From Planctomycetota bacterium (GTDB lineage: Bacteria > Planctomycetota > J058 > JAJDCP01): a DNA stretch of 64,000 nucleotides. The stretch is taken from the NCBI GenBank assembly GCA_029260765.1, contig JAJDCP010000130.1, forward strand, positions 1 through 64,000, given 5' to 3'. The position numbers were made by a program, and so were the translations under genes. The notes beneath the pieces are model-generated. The model made no database searches, was not told the origin of the DNA, and saw only the letters and a list, made by a program, of their open reading frames with translations. This document shows, in pieces, positions 45,048 to 54,048 of the stretch (its first letter is position 1; each line of letters starts with the position of its first letter).

Positions 45048-45359
45048 TTAACGAGACGATGTGGGCACTGTTACGCGTATGTTATTGTGTGACGGCGAGT
45101 TGGGTCGAACAGTGTGCCATGCCTCGGGCACGGAAGCCTCGCTGGAAGTCGCGTTCGTAGGTGCGTCACGCATTTCCTGCAAGGACTGCTGCGAAAGCTC
45201 ATGGTGACGGGCCACGACACGTGTATGCAGTTCGAGCAGTCGTAGGCTGGTGTCGACGGACTGGGCGCTCGACTGCACCAACAGCAGGCCGACCGCCATG
45301 GTGAAACTCAACACCAACAGAACGACAAAGAGGGGTGCGAGAATGGACGGGACCTTCAT
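45048..45359 (-). CDS. Small single-pass membrane protein in secretion cluster
   Basis: A 103-residue protein from an ATG with AGGAGA just upstream. A long N-terminal membrane helix (LAPLFVVLLVLSFTMAVGLL) is followed by a helical, Gln/Ser-rich outside region (LLELHTRVVARHHELSQQSL) and a low-complexity tail. There is no recognised family. It is third in the minus-strand set after the secretin and the lipoprotein, starting 10 bp after the lipoprotein stop, so it is probably an accessory part of the same machine. Confidence 0.75.
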   Translation of the reverse strand: MKVPSILAPLFVVLLVLSFTMAVGLLLVQSSAQSVDTSLRLLELHTRVVARHHELSQQSLQEMRDAPTNATSSEASVPEAWHTVRPNSPSHNNIRVTVPTSSR

Positions 45360-45369
45360 GACCTGTCTC

Positions 45370-45645
45370 CTACTGTTCCGGCATCAGCAAGGTTTCCGGC
45401 ATCGTCAGGGGTATGGCCTGGCTGTCCGCGGGAGTTTGCAATCGTGACTGTTCCAAGATCCATGTCAAGCCCTGTTCCAACTCGTCCCGGCCCTGAGGCG
45501 AGCCCTCGCGCATCTGGCGCGCGTGCGGTAGCATCGCTCCATACTTGTGCTCCGGTGCTCCGGAGCAGCCTAGCAGGACGAGGACGAGGACGACCCAACT
45601 TCTTCCAAGCGGCCAGCTGAAACTCGACTTTGGTGTTGCTCTCAC
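45370..45645 (-). CDS. Small lipoprotein, possible secretin pilot/accessory
   Basis: A 91-residue protein from a GTG at 45645, one base after the secretin stop, with AGGAG upstream. A basic start and hydrophobic segment (GRSWVVLVLVLLGC) end in a lipobox, LLGC-SG, so the Cys is probably lipidated. The mature part is short and helical (HARQMREGSPQGRDELEQGL). Small lipoproteins next to secretin genes are often pilotins that guide secretin assembly; that role here is inferred from position and size only. Confidence 0.75.
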   Translation of the reverse strand: MRATPKSSFSWPLGRSWVVLVLVLLGCSGAPEHKYGAMLPHARQMREGSPQGRDELEQGLTWILEQSRLQTPADSQAIPLTMPETLLMPEQ

Positions 45646-45646
45646 C

Positions 45647-48277
45647 TCACCGTACTCCTGGCAGTGCGGATTCCAGTGTAAGAACTTCCTCAACCATGGC
45701 ATCGATGCGGCTGCGCTCGCAACGCTCGCCACTCAGTCTGCTCAAGGCATCGATCTCCAGCCGCACGGATCTCGCCAGAGCGCGAGGTCCGTCAACGGGG
45801 AAGCCAAGCACGCGGGCGTCGTAGATGCGGCTGCTGTAGTGGACGAGCCTGTGTGCGAGGCGGGCGGCTCGTGCCGACTCGCTGGCAGACAGGCGCAGCT
45901 CACGCTGCTCAGGTATCAGCCAGCTCGTCGCGGCACTCGGCTGAATGCGGGCCAGGGCCTGGACGACGAACTGATGGTAGTCCGGCGCCTGGGTTTGCAG
46001 AAGCTGGAGGGCTTCACGCACTCTCTCCTGAAACTCTGGAGGTCCGAGCAGGTCGATGTCTGTGGCCGGTGCCGACCAGTTCAACGCCTGTTCCAATGCA
46101 CCGCTGGGTTCAAAGAGTCCGGCCAGCAGGTTGCGCGCATAGGCCTGCAACTCGAGCGTTCCTCCGTCCGCAAGGTGGGCAACCTTGGGCCGCCAGACAT
46201 CGCTCTGAGCCATCGCCAGGGCATCCAGAGCGCTGGCTACGACCCAGTGATCGTTGCTGACCAGCAGAGAATCGGCCAAGTCGATGGACTGGCCAGGATC
46301 AGCCAGCGCGAGCGCTCGCAGGAGCCTGCCCTGTGCCGAAGGAAGTACGTCCGTGCTCTGAAGGCGTGCGCGTAGCAACTCGGTGCCACCAGGACTACCC
46401 ACCAACAGAGCTGCCAGGCACAAGTGGATATGGGGGGCGAGCGCGCGCTCTTGCAGTGCAACCGCAATGCGTTGGTTCCCACCGATTCCAGGGAGCAGCT
46501 CGAAGAACTTGTCCGGCCTGCGCCGTGCGAAGAAGAACGCGACCTCCAGACGTACCTCTTCGGCGGGATCCGTGCGCAGCTCCCAGATCTCCTGCTCCAC
46601 GTCCAGACCGTAGCGCAGCAGCGCCGCATCCAGCTGCCGCAACTGCGTGACGCCGCGGGTCCGCCATCGAGCTTCATCGGCAGCCACCTGCTCACGGGCT
46701 TCCCCGAGCGCAGCGGCAAGCGGTTTGTCCAGCCAGAATCCATCCACTCGGATCCGTCTCCTGCGCGTTTCCGGATCGGGAAGCACATGGGGAGTGAGGA
46801 AGATCATGAGCTCGGTCTGCTCGACCTCGTCGGAATCGAAACGGAACAGGCGACCCAGCAGGGGAATGTCGCCTAGAAAAGGCAGCTTTTGCGTCCGAGA
46901 GCGCTCGCGTTCGCGGATCATGCCGCCGATCACAAAGCTCTCGCCGTCGTGCAGGATGACCTCGGTTGCAGCACTGCGCAAACTCGTTACAGGCAAGTCG
47001 TTACGGAATTCGATCAGTTCGCTGACCTCGGGCACGACGCGCAGAAAGATGCGGCCTTCAGAGTCCAAGCGCGGGGTCACCGTCAGGGTGGTGCCTACGT
47101 AGACCGTGTCGATGCCCGAGATCGATGTGGTGGCGAAAGCATCACTGCGAGTAAAACGCGGCAGGAGCAGGGTGTTGAGTGCCCGAATGGTCGCCGGCCG
47201 GTTGTGCAGCGTCGTGACCCTGGGATTGGCCAGCACTTTGGTCTCACCGGAGCGCTCAAGCATTTCGAGCAACACCGTGGCATCGCGGAAATCAATGCGG
47301 TGGAACTGGAATGCGGAGTCGACTCCTGACGAGCCCGAGTCGGTGTTGCCGGTGTTCTGCAGCTCGACAGCTTCGGTCGGCGAGGGCAGGAAATTCTTGC
47401 TGTCACCGACGCCCTTGAGAAAGAAGCTGCTCGGGAGCGAACCGCCTCGCAAGCCGGCGCGCATCTGCCACTCGACCCCGATGCGTTCGAGGTCGGAAGT
47501 GGAGACCTCCAGGATACGTGCCTCGATTTCGATTTGAGGCAGACCGCGCTCGAACTCGGCCACCACCGCTTCGATCTGCGTCAGCGTCGAAGGCAGGGCT
47601 GATACTGAGAGCAGATTGTCCGGGGCGTCGTATTGGGCTCGCTCCAGCTCGGGATCGAGCTGGGAGTTGACCGCCGCCAGGACCTCTTCCCCCCGGGCGT
47701 AGCCGAGGCGGAACACACGGGTCTCCACCTGTTGCCGACGCAGCTGCTCGAGTGCAAAAGCCACAGCCTCCAAGCGCTCGGCCGGGCCCTCAAGCGTCAC
47801 CAGCAGCTCATGGATGTACTCCGCCTGCACACCGAGATTGGCTGCTACGGCGAACAGCTCTTCGGCCGCTGGAGAAAAGGGGCCGACGACAAACCGCTGC
47901 GCAAGTGGGCGTTCCACCTCGGGCGCCGCTTCCACCGCCGGTTGGATCAGCACGATACCAGGCCTGTGGGTGATGCTCAGGCCGCCCACCGCCTGCAGCG
48001 CAGAGAGCGCTTCGTCTGCAGTCACCCCTCGCAGGTCCAGGCTGACGCTAAGATCAGGCAGGCCGGCGGACACAATCGGCAGGTCGAAGAGTCGACCCAC
48101 CAAGGCGACCGCGCCCTCGAGCGGGGCGTTCTGCAATTGAATGTCGGCGACCCGAAGCGAGTCAGAGCCTGGCTGCTGACACAGACCTGTCCCGAGCAGA
48201 CCGCCCAAGACCATCGCCAGTGCCAGAATCAGGCGCTTGCTCGTCCAGTTCGCAGTGCTCTCTTCCTTCTCTTCCAT
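45647..48277 (-). CDS. Secretin (GspD/PilQ-like) with long helical C-terminal extension
   Basis: An 876-residue outer-membrane channel subunit. A signal segment (LILALAMVLGGLLGTG) leads to an STN/N0-like domain (about 41-112), N1-like modules (about 125-245, with RVFRLGYARGEEVLAAVNSQ), then the secretin core (about 250-500). The core shows VLANPRVTTLHNRPA, VPEVSELIEF, VILHDGESFVIGGM and LPFLGDIPLLGRLFRF, then ELMIFLTPHVL. After about residue 505 come some 370 residues of Arg/Leu/Ala-rich helices with HEAT-like repeats (for example LQAYARNLLAGLFEPSGALE), far beyond the usual end of secretins. It is divergent from the ATPase operon. Confidence 0.92.
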   Translation of the reverse strand: MEEKEESTANWTSKRLILALAMVLGGLLGTGLCQQPGSDSLRVADIQLQNAPLEGAVALVGRLFDLPIVSAGLPDLSVSLDLRGVTADEALSALQAVGGLSITHRPGIVLIQPAVEAAPEVERPLAQRFVVGPFSPAAEELFAVAANLGVQAEYIHELLVTLEGPAERLEAVAFALEQLRRQQVETRVFRLGYARGEEVLAAVNSQLDPELERAQYDAPDNLLSVSALPSTLTQIEAVVAEFERGLPQIEIEARILEVSTSDLERIGVEWQMRAGLRGGSLPSSFFLKGVGDSKNFLPSPTEAVELQNTGNTDSGSSGVDSAFQFHRIDFRDATVLLEMLERSGETKVLANPRVTTLHNRPATIRALNTLLLPRFTRSDAFATTSISGIDTVYVGTTLTVTPRLDSEGRIFLRVVPEVSELIEFRNDLPVTSLRSAATEVILHDGESFVIGGMIRERERSRTQKLPFLGDIPLLGRLFRFDSDEVEQTELMIFLTPHVLPDPETRRRRIRVDGFWLDKPLAAALGEAREQVAADEARWRTRGVTQLRQLDAALLRYGLDVEQEIWELRTDPAEEVRLEVAFFFARRRPDKFFELLPGIGGNQRIAVALQERALAPHIHLCLAALLVGSPGGTELLRARLQSTDVLPSAQGRLLRALALADPGQSIDLADSLLVSNDHWVVASALDALAMAQSDVWRPKVAHLADGGTLELQAYARNLLAGLFEPSGALEQALNWSAPATDIDLLGPPEFQERVREALQLLQTQAPDYHQFVVQALARIQPSAATSWLIPEQRELRLSASESARAARLAHRLVHYSSRIYDARVLGFPVDGPRALARSVRLEIDALSRLSGERCERSRIDAMVEEVLTLESALPGVR

Positions 48278-48447
48278 AGTCAGTTATCATGGAATAATTC
48301 CAGGACCTGCACAAGTCCGAACTGTACCACCGGCGCCCTCTGCACGGCTCGTGGGCGCCATGCGCTGCAGGCGGGGTGCTTTTCGCTTAGCATCTCCCCC
48401 ATGGAGGAGTGCAGAACGAGTGCCCGTCCATGGAGGCGCTAAGACCG

Positions 48448-49848
48448 ATGGCCCGTCAACTGAGCTTGCACGATGCGATCCGCAGTCTGCCGCCGAGGGT
48501 AGCACGGCAATACCGTGTCGTGCCGCTGTCCCGCGACGCGCAGGGGGCGGTGTTCGGCGCCGTTGACCCCCATGATTGGCGCCTCGAGAGTGTTCTGTCG
48601 CGCCATGCTGACGGCCCATTCCGGGTGGTTGGCATCGCCCAGGGAGCGCTCGAGCAGGCGCTTCAGTCCTGGTACGGGCCGACAGGGGACCTCCACGACT
48701 TCATCCAGAGCCAGCCTTCCCAGAGGGGCGCTTCGCTGCGCCTGGGAGATGCTCTCAACTCCGCCGGTGCGGTACGTTTTGTCGAGCTCATGATTCGTGC
48801 GGCGCTCAGTGAGCGGGCTAGCGATATCCACCTGGACCCTGGACGTGGCAAACCGCGCCTGCGTTTCCGGCTCGATGGAATCCTCGTGGAACGGCCCGCA
48901 CCCACGGCGGAGCTCGCCCAGCGCGCTACCAGCCACATCAAGGCCTTGTGCAGCATGGATCTTGGCAGCTGCACCTATGCGCAGGACGGGCAATTCAGCT
49001 TCTCAGGCGCAGATGGGGCGGTGGATGTGCGTGTGTCGGTGCTCCCCACGGACCAACGGGAGGTCACGGTGTTGCGCCTGCTGACCGACGAAATCGGGCG
49101 CCGTACATTGGCTGGGTTGGGGATGCCGCCTCGCGTCCAGCAGTTGATGGAAATGATCGCTGGCTCCCCGCACGGCCTGGTGATCATAGCCGGGCCCACC
49201 GGCGCGGGAAAGACGACCACGCTGCATGCTGTGCTGCGCCTGGTCGATGCGAGCACGCGCAACGTTGTCAGTATTGAGGACCCGATAGAAATCCGTTCGC
49301 CAGACATCCGGCAGGTGCCGGTGCGGCGCAATGCCGGGCTCGACTTCGCGAACGCGCTGCGGGCCGTGGTACGGCAGGATCCCGACGTGATCCTGGTGGG
49401 AGAGACGCGCGATGCAGAGACGGCTGGGCTGGTGGTGCAGTCCAGCCTGGCAGGACATCTTGTGTTTACCACTGTGCATGCCAACGACTGTCCGGCCATC
49501 TTCCAGCGTTTTTCCGAGCTGGGCGCGTCCCGCACCATTTTGGCTGAGACCACACGTGCCGTATTGTCCCAACGTCTTTTGCGCCTGTGCTGCCCGCTTT
49601 GCGCAGGGAATGGCTGCTTTCCGTGCGAGGGGTCGGGGCTGCGGGGACGGCAGGCCGTGTACGAGTGCATGCCGATTGAGGGGCGCGTCGAATCGTTGGT
49701 CGCGCACTCCAAACGCCCCGCCGAAATCCTGGCAGCGGCACGCGACGCCGGTTTCCGCACGATGGAAGAACATGCTGCTGAGCTTGTTGCCGAGCGACGG
49801 ACCACAGCAGCTGAAGTCCGGCGCGTGCTAGGAAGGAGTGGTCCATGA
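48448..49848 (+). CDS. Type II secretion / type IV pilus assembly ATPase
   Basis: A GspE/PilB-type hexameric ATPase, 466 residues from the ATG at 48448 (GGAGG 10 bp upstream; 48430 and 48409 are alternatives). The N1-like domain is followed by ASDIHLDPG and the RFRLDGIL strand. Walker A is GPTGAGKT at 249-256, the Asp box SIEDPIEI, Walker B DVILVGETRD and the His box LVFTTVHAND. The zinc site is CCPLCAGNGCFPCEGSG. It powers pseudopilus or pilus growth from the cytoplasm. It heads a five-gene plus-strand operon and overlaps the next gene (ATGA). Confidence 0.95.
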   Translation: MARQLSLHDAIRSLPPRVARQYRVVPLSRDAQGAVFGAVDPHDWRLESVLSRHADGPFRVVGIAQGALEQALQSWYGPTGDLHDFIQSQPSQRGASLRLGDALNSAGAVRFVELMIRAALSERASDIHLDPGRGKPRLRFRLDGILVERPAPTAELAQRATSHIKALCSMDLGSCTYAQDGQFSFSGADGAVDVRVSVLPTDQREVTVLRLLTDEIGRRTLAGLGMPPRVQQLMEMIAGSPHGLVIIAGPTGAGKTTTLHAVLRLVDASTRNVVSIEDPIEIRSPDIRQVPVRRNAGLDFANALRAVVRQDPDVILVGETRDAETAGLVVQSSLAGHLVFTTVHANDCPAIFQRFSELGASRTILAETTRAVLSQRLLRLCCPLCAGNGCFPCEGSGLRGRQAVYECMPIEGRVESLVAHSKRPAEILAAARDAGFRTMEEHAAELVAERRTTAAEVRRVLGRSGP

Positions 49849-51140
49849 GCGGGCCCACTGGCGTTGCAAGCAAACGGCGCGTGCGCGCCCGCGTCGTGGT
49901 AGACGTTCGGCTCACCGCGTGCGTGCAGGCGCTGGCCATCGACCCGCGGGATCAGCTGTGTGCATGGTCGCGTCGTCCGCTGCCGGCGGGCTGCGACATG
50001 GTGGAGAGGGTCCGGCAGGTGCGTCAGGCCGTCGAGTATCTCGCTGTCGCAGTGGGTGAGATACGTGTTCTGTGGGGCCCGCACGAAATCGAGCTGGCTA
50101 TCGACACCGACGACACGCCCCTTGACCGGAACCTGGCGGTGGCCTTTATCCGCCGTGACGCGATGGTCGCGCCTGACGAGTCTGTCGCCTGCGCTTTCCG
50201 CGCGACACCCGCAGGACGTTTCATCTTCGGGGGGAGTGAGGCGCCGCTGATGGCGGTTGCCGAGGCTTTCGATGACGTGCTACCCGCAGGGCCCCTGCAT
50301 AGCGTCGATCTGCTGCTGCTGTGGGATCTATGCGCCGAGGGAGGCGCGCTCGTGGATTGCAGCGACGGACTCTTGACGCTTGTGGCGCGGGAGTCTCAGC
50401 GTCCTCTGCTGCGCCGCATTCCCCTGAACGACAGCTCCGAAGCGACGTTGGCAGCCGGATTGGCAGGGCTGTTGGAGCGTGGGCTGCCCATGCGCTGCAG
50501 CGGATTACCGGTCCCCTTGCCGGGAGGCTCGCGGCAGGCGCTGCCACGCCTGGGCAAGCAGCTCCTGCCGGCCAGCTTTGAGCTGGCTTGGCAACTCGGC
50601 AAAGCCGGGTCTTTTCCACGCCTCGAAGGGCCGCACATCGACCAGCGCGCGCGCATCCACCGCGCCACTCGCGCGATGGCATACATCGGTGTGCTCATGC
50701 TGCTGTTGGGTTCAATGCTGGGCTATTACGGCTACCGGGCGCGTGCGAAGGCGTTGGCAGCTCGCGAGTCCGTTGTGCAGATCAGCGCGCCGCTTTTTGA
50801 ACGTTTGGAGATCATGCGTCATAGCGAGCAGCTAGACCTTGCGAACAAGGAACGCGCCGAACGCCTGAGGTTGAACTTTCCACAGACTCCTCTGGGAGAG
50901 CTGCTCTACGAGCTCGCGGAATCCCTTCCCGAGGGTGTGGGGTGGTCGCAGCTTACGATCATCGAGGGGCGCCTCGAGCTGGTGCTGGTTGCCACCGACA
51001 GAGGGGAGCTCGAGGCCTACCGCGAAGCACTCCAGAGACGTCCCGAGCTTGCCGACGTCGGTTGGCAGCCCATCGCGTACAGTGCGCGCTCGGGGATGTG
51101 GCTGCAAACCGTTCATGGCATTTTGCTGGCGGGGATCTGA
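49845..51140 (+). CDS. GspL/PilN-like inner-membrane assembly protein
   Basis: A 431-residue protein. A cytoplasmic domain (about 1-270) with weak actin-like/PilM-type alternation (ARVVVDVRLTACVQALAIDP, then ALVDCSDGLLTLVARESQRP) is followed by one membrane helix (AYIGVLMLLLGSMLGYYGYR). A periplasmic part of about 130 residues with a PilN-type ending (LGELLYELAESLPEGVGWSQ) closes the protein. The order, ATPase first and then L-type, M-type and C/P-type proteins, matches T2SS and T4P operons. Sequence similarity alone is weak, so the call leans on topology and context. The ATG overlaps the ATPase stop. Confidence 0.72.
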   Translation: MSGPTGVASKRRVRARVVVDVRLTACVQALAIDPRDQLCAWSRRPLPAGCDMVERVRQVRQAVEYLAVAVGEIRVLWGPHEIELAIDTDDTPLDRNLAVAFIRRDAMVAPDESVACAFRATPAGRFIFGGSEAPLMAVAEAFDDVLPAGPLHSVDLLLLWDLCAEGGALVDCSDGLLTLVARESQRPLLRRIPLNDSSEATLAAGLAGLLERGLPMRCSGLPVPLPGGSRQALPRLGKQLLPASFELAWQLGKAGSFPRLEGPHIDQRARIHRATRAMAYIGVLMLLLGSMLGYYGYRARAKALAARESVVQISAPLFERLEIMRHSEQLDLANKERAERLRLNFPQTPLGELLYELAESLPEGVGWSQLTIIEGRLELVLVATDRGELEAYREALQRRPELADVGWQPIAYSARSGMWLQTVHGILLAGI

Positions 51141-51141
51141 G

Positions 51142-51681
51142 ATGCGCCGAAGTTTGATTGTGGGGTTGGGGATTTTGACTCTGGGCTGTATCGCGCTGGT
51201 CGTCGCTGCGTTGCTGTTCCGTGAGGCGCGTGCCGTGCGCTCTGAAGTTGCCGAGCTGGCGGCCGGGGCGCAGCTGGTCGCAGAAGCGACCGGGGGCCTC
51301 GAGCTTGAAGCTGTGCTGGCGCGGCAAAGTGCGGATTCGACCTCGCTGAGCGAGATTGAAGAAGCAAGTGGGCGACCCCCACAGCTCTTACAGAAAGCGC
51401 TTCATGACTTGTTTGTTGCTTTCGGCATCGAGGTGCTGGCGACCACGCCCTGGCAATCTGAGTCCGACAACAATGACAAGACACGCGTGATCTTCAGTAA
51501 GACTTTCGAGCTACGGGGAGAGCTGGGCGCCCTGGTCGACGCCCTGCATTCATTGGAGGGGTGGCCCGATCGTTTGATGGTGACGCGCCTCAGCCTGTTG
51601 CCCGATGCGGAGGGTGGTGTGCAGTGCAAATGGCAAATCACCGCTGTCCGCGAGGCTCCCGACGAGGGAGAGTCGGCGTGA
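51142..51681 (+). CDS. GspM/PilO-like inner-membrane protein
   Basis: A 179-residue protein from an ATG at 51142, 1 bp after the previous stop. One membrane helix (LIVGLGILTLGCIALVVAAL) is followed by a coiled-coil-like stretch (REARAVRSEVAELAAGAQLV). A C-terminal domain with ferredoxin-like alternation (TFELRGELGALVDALHSLEG, then LMVTRLSLLPDAEGGVQCKW) completes it, the usual layout of PilO and GspM. It would pair with the L/PilN-like partner to link the ATPase to the outer channel. Assigned by topology and gene order. Confidence 0.72.
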   Translation: MRRSLIVGLGILTLGCIALVVAALLFREARAVRSEVAELAAGAQLVAEATGGLELEAVLARQSADSTSLSEIEEASGRPPQLLQKALHDLFVAFGIEVLATTPWQSESDNNDKTRVIFSKTFELRGELGALVDALHSLEGWPDRLMVTRLSLLPDAEGGVQCKWQITAVREAPDEGESA

Positions 51682-52079
51682 AGCGTGTCGCAGTGGTGGT
51701 CTTGGGAGTCCTGTTGCTGGTCGCGGCATTCTGGCTCTACACACGTATCGCAACGGATCGCAGCTCTGACACGGCGCCCCCCCCCGAAAGCCCGGTCGAG
51801 ACGGAAACCCTGTCGGTGGTTGCGCGGGAGTACCGACACCGCGCACCCTTGCCGAACCCTTTCATGTTGGACCGCATCCGTCGGCAGCTTCAGGTGCTGC
51901 CCTTAGAGCTCCAGGGGGTCAGCAGCTCAGGGGTCGCGTCGTTGGCCCTGCTTTCGGGGCGTGTGCTGGCACCTGGCGACACTTTCGCTGGGTTTACGGT
52001 GGAGACCATCGATCAGCGCGGGGTCGCGTTGCTGGATTCTTCCGGCGTCGCGATCACTGTGACGGCTGATCGGCCTTGA
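51678..52079 (+). CDS. GspC/PilP-like periplasmic linker protein
   Basis: A 133-residue protein from a GTG that overlaps the preceding stop (GTGA). The N-terminal membrane helix (VAVVVLGVLLLVAAFWLY) leads through a Pro-rich linker to a small beta domain (ASLALLSGRVLAPGDTFAGF, VETIDQRGVALLDSSGVAIT). This is the HR-domain pattern of GspC and PilP, which contact the secretin N0 domain. Position after the M/PilO-like gene agrees. The identity of the exact system, T2SS or T4P, cannot be decided from it. Confidence 0.72.
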   Translation: MKRVAVVVLGVLLLVAAFWLYTRIATDRSSDTAPPPESPVETETLSVVAREYRHRAPLPNPFMLDRIRRQLQVLPLELQGVSSSGVASLALLSGRVLAPGDTFAGFTVETIDQRGVALLDSSGVAITVTADRP

Positions 52080-52094
52080 ACTTGGGGGGAGCTC

Positions 52095-53183
52095 GTGGCT
52101 AGTCTTTCCGCGTCCGCCATCGAGACCCTGGCCGAGTTGGTGGGCGCCGGATACCCGCTGCTCGATGCGCTGGCAGCCATACCCCGCTCTTCGCTAGGAT
52201 TCAGAGGCCGTTGGCGAAGTCTCGACCGGCGCCTGCAGCAGGCCCGACGGGGGGCCCCGGTCGTGCCGATCCTGGCAGGTCTGGGCCTGCAGCTCAGCGC
52301 CTCGAGTCTCGCCTCGGGTATTGACAATCAGGAGCAGTTGGTACGGGCACTTCGCGCGGATGCTGATGCAAGCCGGGCTCGAGAGAAGGCGGAGGAAGGA
52401 GCGCTCAAGTGGATCTGGCCTCAAGTCATCTTCTTGTTGATCTGCATCGCTGTGGCCGTCCTGCTGGCGGGTGTGGTCGTTCCCTCCCAGATCGAACAAC
52501 TGCGGGCGGGCCTGCGGCCGGGCACCCAGCTGCCACCCCAGATCGAGGCCTTCTACGCGGTGCGCGAGCTCTGGGTTCTGCGCTTGTTGTTTGCGCTGAC
52601 TCTGCTTGGTGGCTACGCCCTCATATGGGCTGGGCTGTTCGCGCGCGAGGGGATTCTCCTCGGCCTGCATGGGCTGCGGTTGTACTTGCCTTTCCTGCGT
52701 GGGCACGCTCTGGGTTCTGCTCGCGCGCGGCTGGCCGGAATGCTCGCGCGCACCCAGAAAAGCGGCGTGCATATCATCGCGGGTCTACGCAGCCTGGCCG
52801 CCACTGAACGCGTGCCGCGCATCGCCCGGGAGCTTCGCCTGGTCGGCGATCGGTTGCAGGCCGGTGATCCGATCGGTGCCAGCTTCCAGGGAACTGCCTT
52901 CGATCAGCCGAGATTCCGCGAGCTGGGCGACCTGGCGGGCCGGGGAATCCGAGTAGAGCCGGCCCTTCAGCTGGTTGAGAGGGATCAGCACAAGGCCGCG
53001 GTGCGTGGCCTCAAGCGCGCACTGGTCAGCGCGGGGCTGATCATGTTGATACCAGTCGCCGTCTATACATTCGACGTATTGGATGTGGCGCTGGCCACTG
53101 GGGCGGTGTCCGAGATCCGCGCTCTGGAGCGGGATGCGGAACGGCTGGGCGATGAAATAGAGGGACTCTTCAAGCAGCCCTGA
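52095..53183 (+). CDS. GspF/PilC-like inner-membrane platform protein
   Basis: A 362-residue protein from a GTG at 52095 with GGGGGGAG upstream. It has two T2SF-type helical bundles, each with the usual pattern: an N-terminal half (ETLAELVGAGYPLLDALAAI) and a C-terminal half (RLAGMLARTQKSGVHIIAGL, then LVGDRLQAGDPIGASFQGTA). Hydrophobic segments are WIWPQVIFLLICIAVAVLLA, LRLLFALTLLGGYALIWAGL and a C-terminal helix near VSAGLIMLIPVAVYTF. It anchors the ATPase and pseudopilus. It is the last gene of the ATPase operon; no pseudopilin or prepilin peptidase follows. Confidence 0.88.
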   Translation: MASLSASAIETLAELVGAGYPLLDALAAIPRSSLGFRGRWRSLDRRLQQARRGAPVVPILAGLGLQLSASSLASGIDNQEQLVRALRADADASRAREKAEEGALKWIWPQVIFLLICIAVAVLLAGVVVPSQIEQLRAGLRPGTQLPPQIEAFYAVRELWVLRLLFALTLLGGYALIWAGLFAREGILLGLHGLRLYLPFLRGHALGSARARLAGMLARTQKSGVHIIAGLRSLAATERVPRIARELRLVGDRLQAGDPIGASFQGTAFDQPRFRELGDLAGRGIRVEPALQLVERDQHKAAVRGLKRALVSAGLIMLIPVAVYTFDVLDVALATGAVSEIRALERDAERLGDEIEGLFKQP

Positions 53184-53240
53184 GACGATGTCAGAGTGTG
53201 AGGTTTCGCCCATGCCTCCTGAGGCGGCAGGCCCAGCCCC

Positions 53241-54032
53241 TCAACCGCTGACAATCAGCACCACCTCCGCCCCGCGCGCGACGTAGCTGCCCCCCGGCGG
53301 CTCACTGGCGAGCACCGTTCCAGCTGGAGCTGCGTCCGCACGCACCCGCACATCCTTGAGCGTAAATCCCAGCACCTCGAGCCGCAGCTTCGCCTCCTCA
53401 AGGCTGCATCCATCGAGCGTCGGCAGAGCCACTCCCGGGTCGCCCAGCGAATGCACGACGCTCAAGCGGCGCAGGTTGCCCGACCCACCCAGGCGCACGC
53501 CGCCGGCGGGGAACTGGCGCACGATCCCACCCGCCGGGATCTGTGCGTCGTAGACCCGGCCCAGGGTCAGGCTCTGGAAGCCCGCGTTGGTCGCCAGGTC
53601 GAGCGCGTCGTTCTCGCTCAGGCCCACACACTCCGGCACCTCCGCCGATCCCCGCCAGGATTTGAACAGGATCGCGATCCGGCGGATACCCTCACCGGAG
53701 CGCTCGAGCCGGATGTTGCCTGCAACCGGCCCGTCGGCCGCCCAGCGGAAGTCCTGCTCCAGGCGGGTGGCGTGCGGCGGCAGTGAGGGCAGGTCGATGG
53801 CCACGCCGGCCAGCCCGTGCTGGGCCAACACTCCGGTGACCGCCTCGCGCCCACGGATCGGCCCCAGCTCGCAGCGGCCCTCGAGCATCAGCTGCGCGTC
53901 TGCGCTCAAGATGCGGCCGAAGCCCGCCTCGACCCGCTTGCGGTCGTACGAGGCGACCAGATCGGCCATCGCCATGAAGAAGTACACATACCAGGGGACC
54001 TCGGGGATTCCCGCCTGCGGTTGCCCTGTCAT
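53241..54032 (-). CDS. NTF2/SnoaL-like plus two PASTA domains
   Basis: A 263-residue protein with no membrane anchor visible. The first 130 residues look like an NTF2/SnoaL-type pocket (MAMADLVASYDRKRVEAGFG, ELGPIRGREAVTGVLAQHG). Two PASTA-type repeats follow: about 131-197 (VPECVGLSENDALDLATNAG ... QIPAGGIVRQFPAGG) and 199-263 (LPTLDGCSLEEAKLRLEVLG ... PAGTVLASEPPGGSYVARGA). PASTA repeats usually sit outside the cell on kinases or penicillin-binding proteins and bind muropeptides, so their presence on a seemingly soluble SnoaL-like protein is odd. It is last in the TPP/SDR operon. Confidence 0.8.
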   Translation of the reverse strand: MTGQPQAGIPEVPWYVYFFMAMADLVASYDRKRVEAGFGRILSADAQLMLEGRCELGPIRGREAVTGVLAQHGLAGVAIDLPSLPPHATRLEQDFRWAADGPVAGNIRLERSGEGIRRIAILFKSWRGSAEVPECVGLSENDALDLATNAGFQSLTLGRVYDAQIPAGGIVRQFPAGGVRLGGSGNLRRLSVVHSLGDPGVALPTLDGCSLEEAKLRLEVLGFTLKDVRVRADAAPAGTVLASEPPGGSYVARGAEVVLIVSG

Positions 54033-54048
54033 CGCTCCTCGCTTCTGC

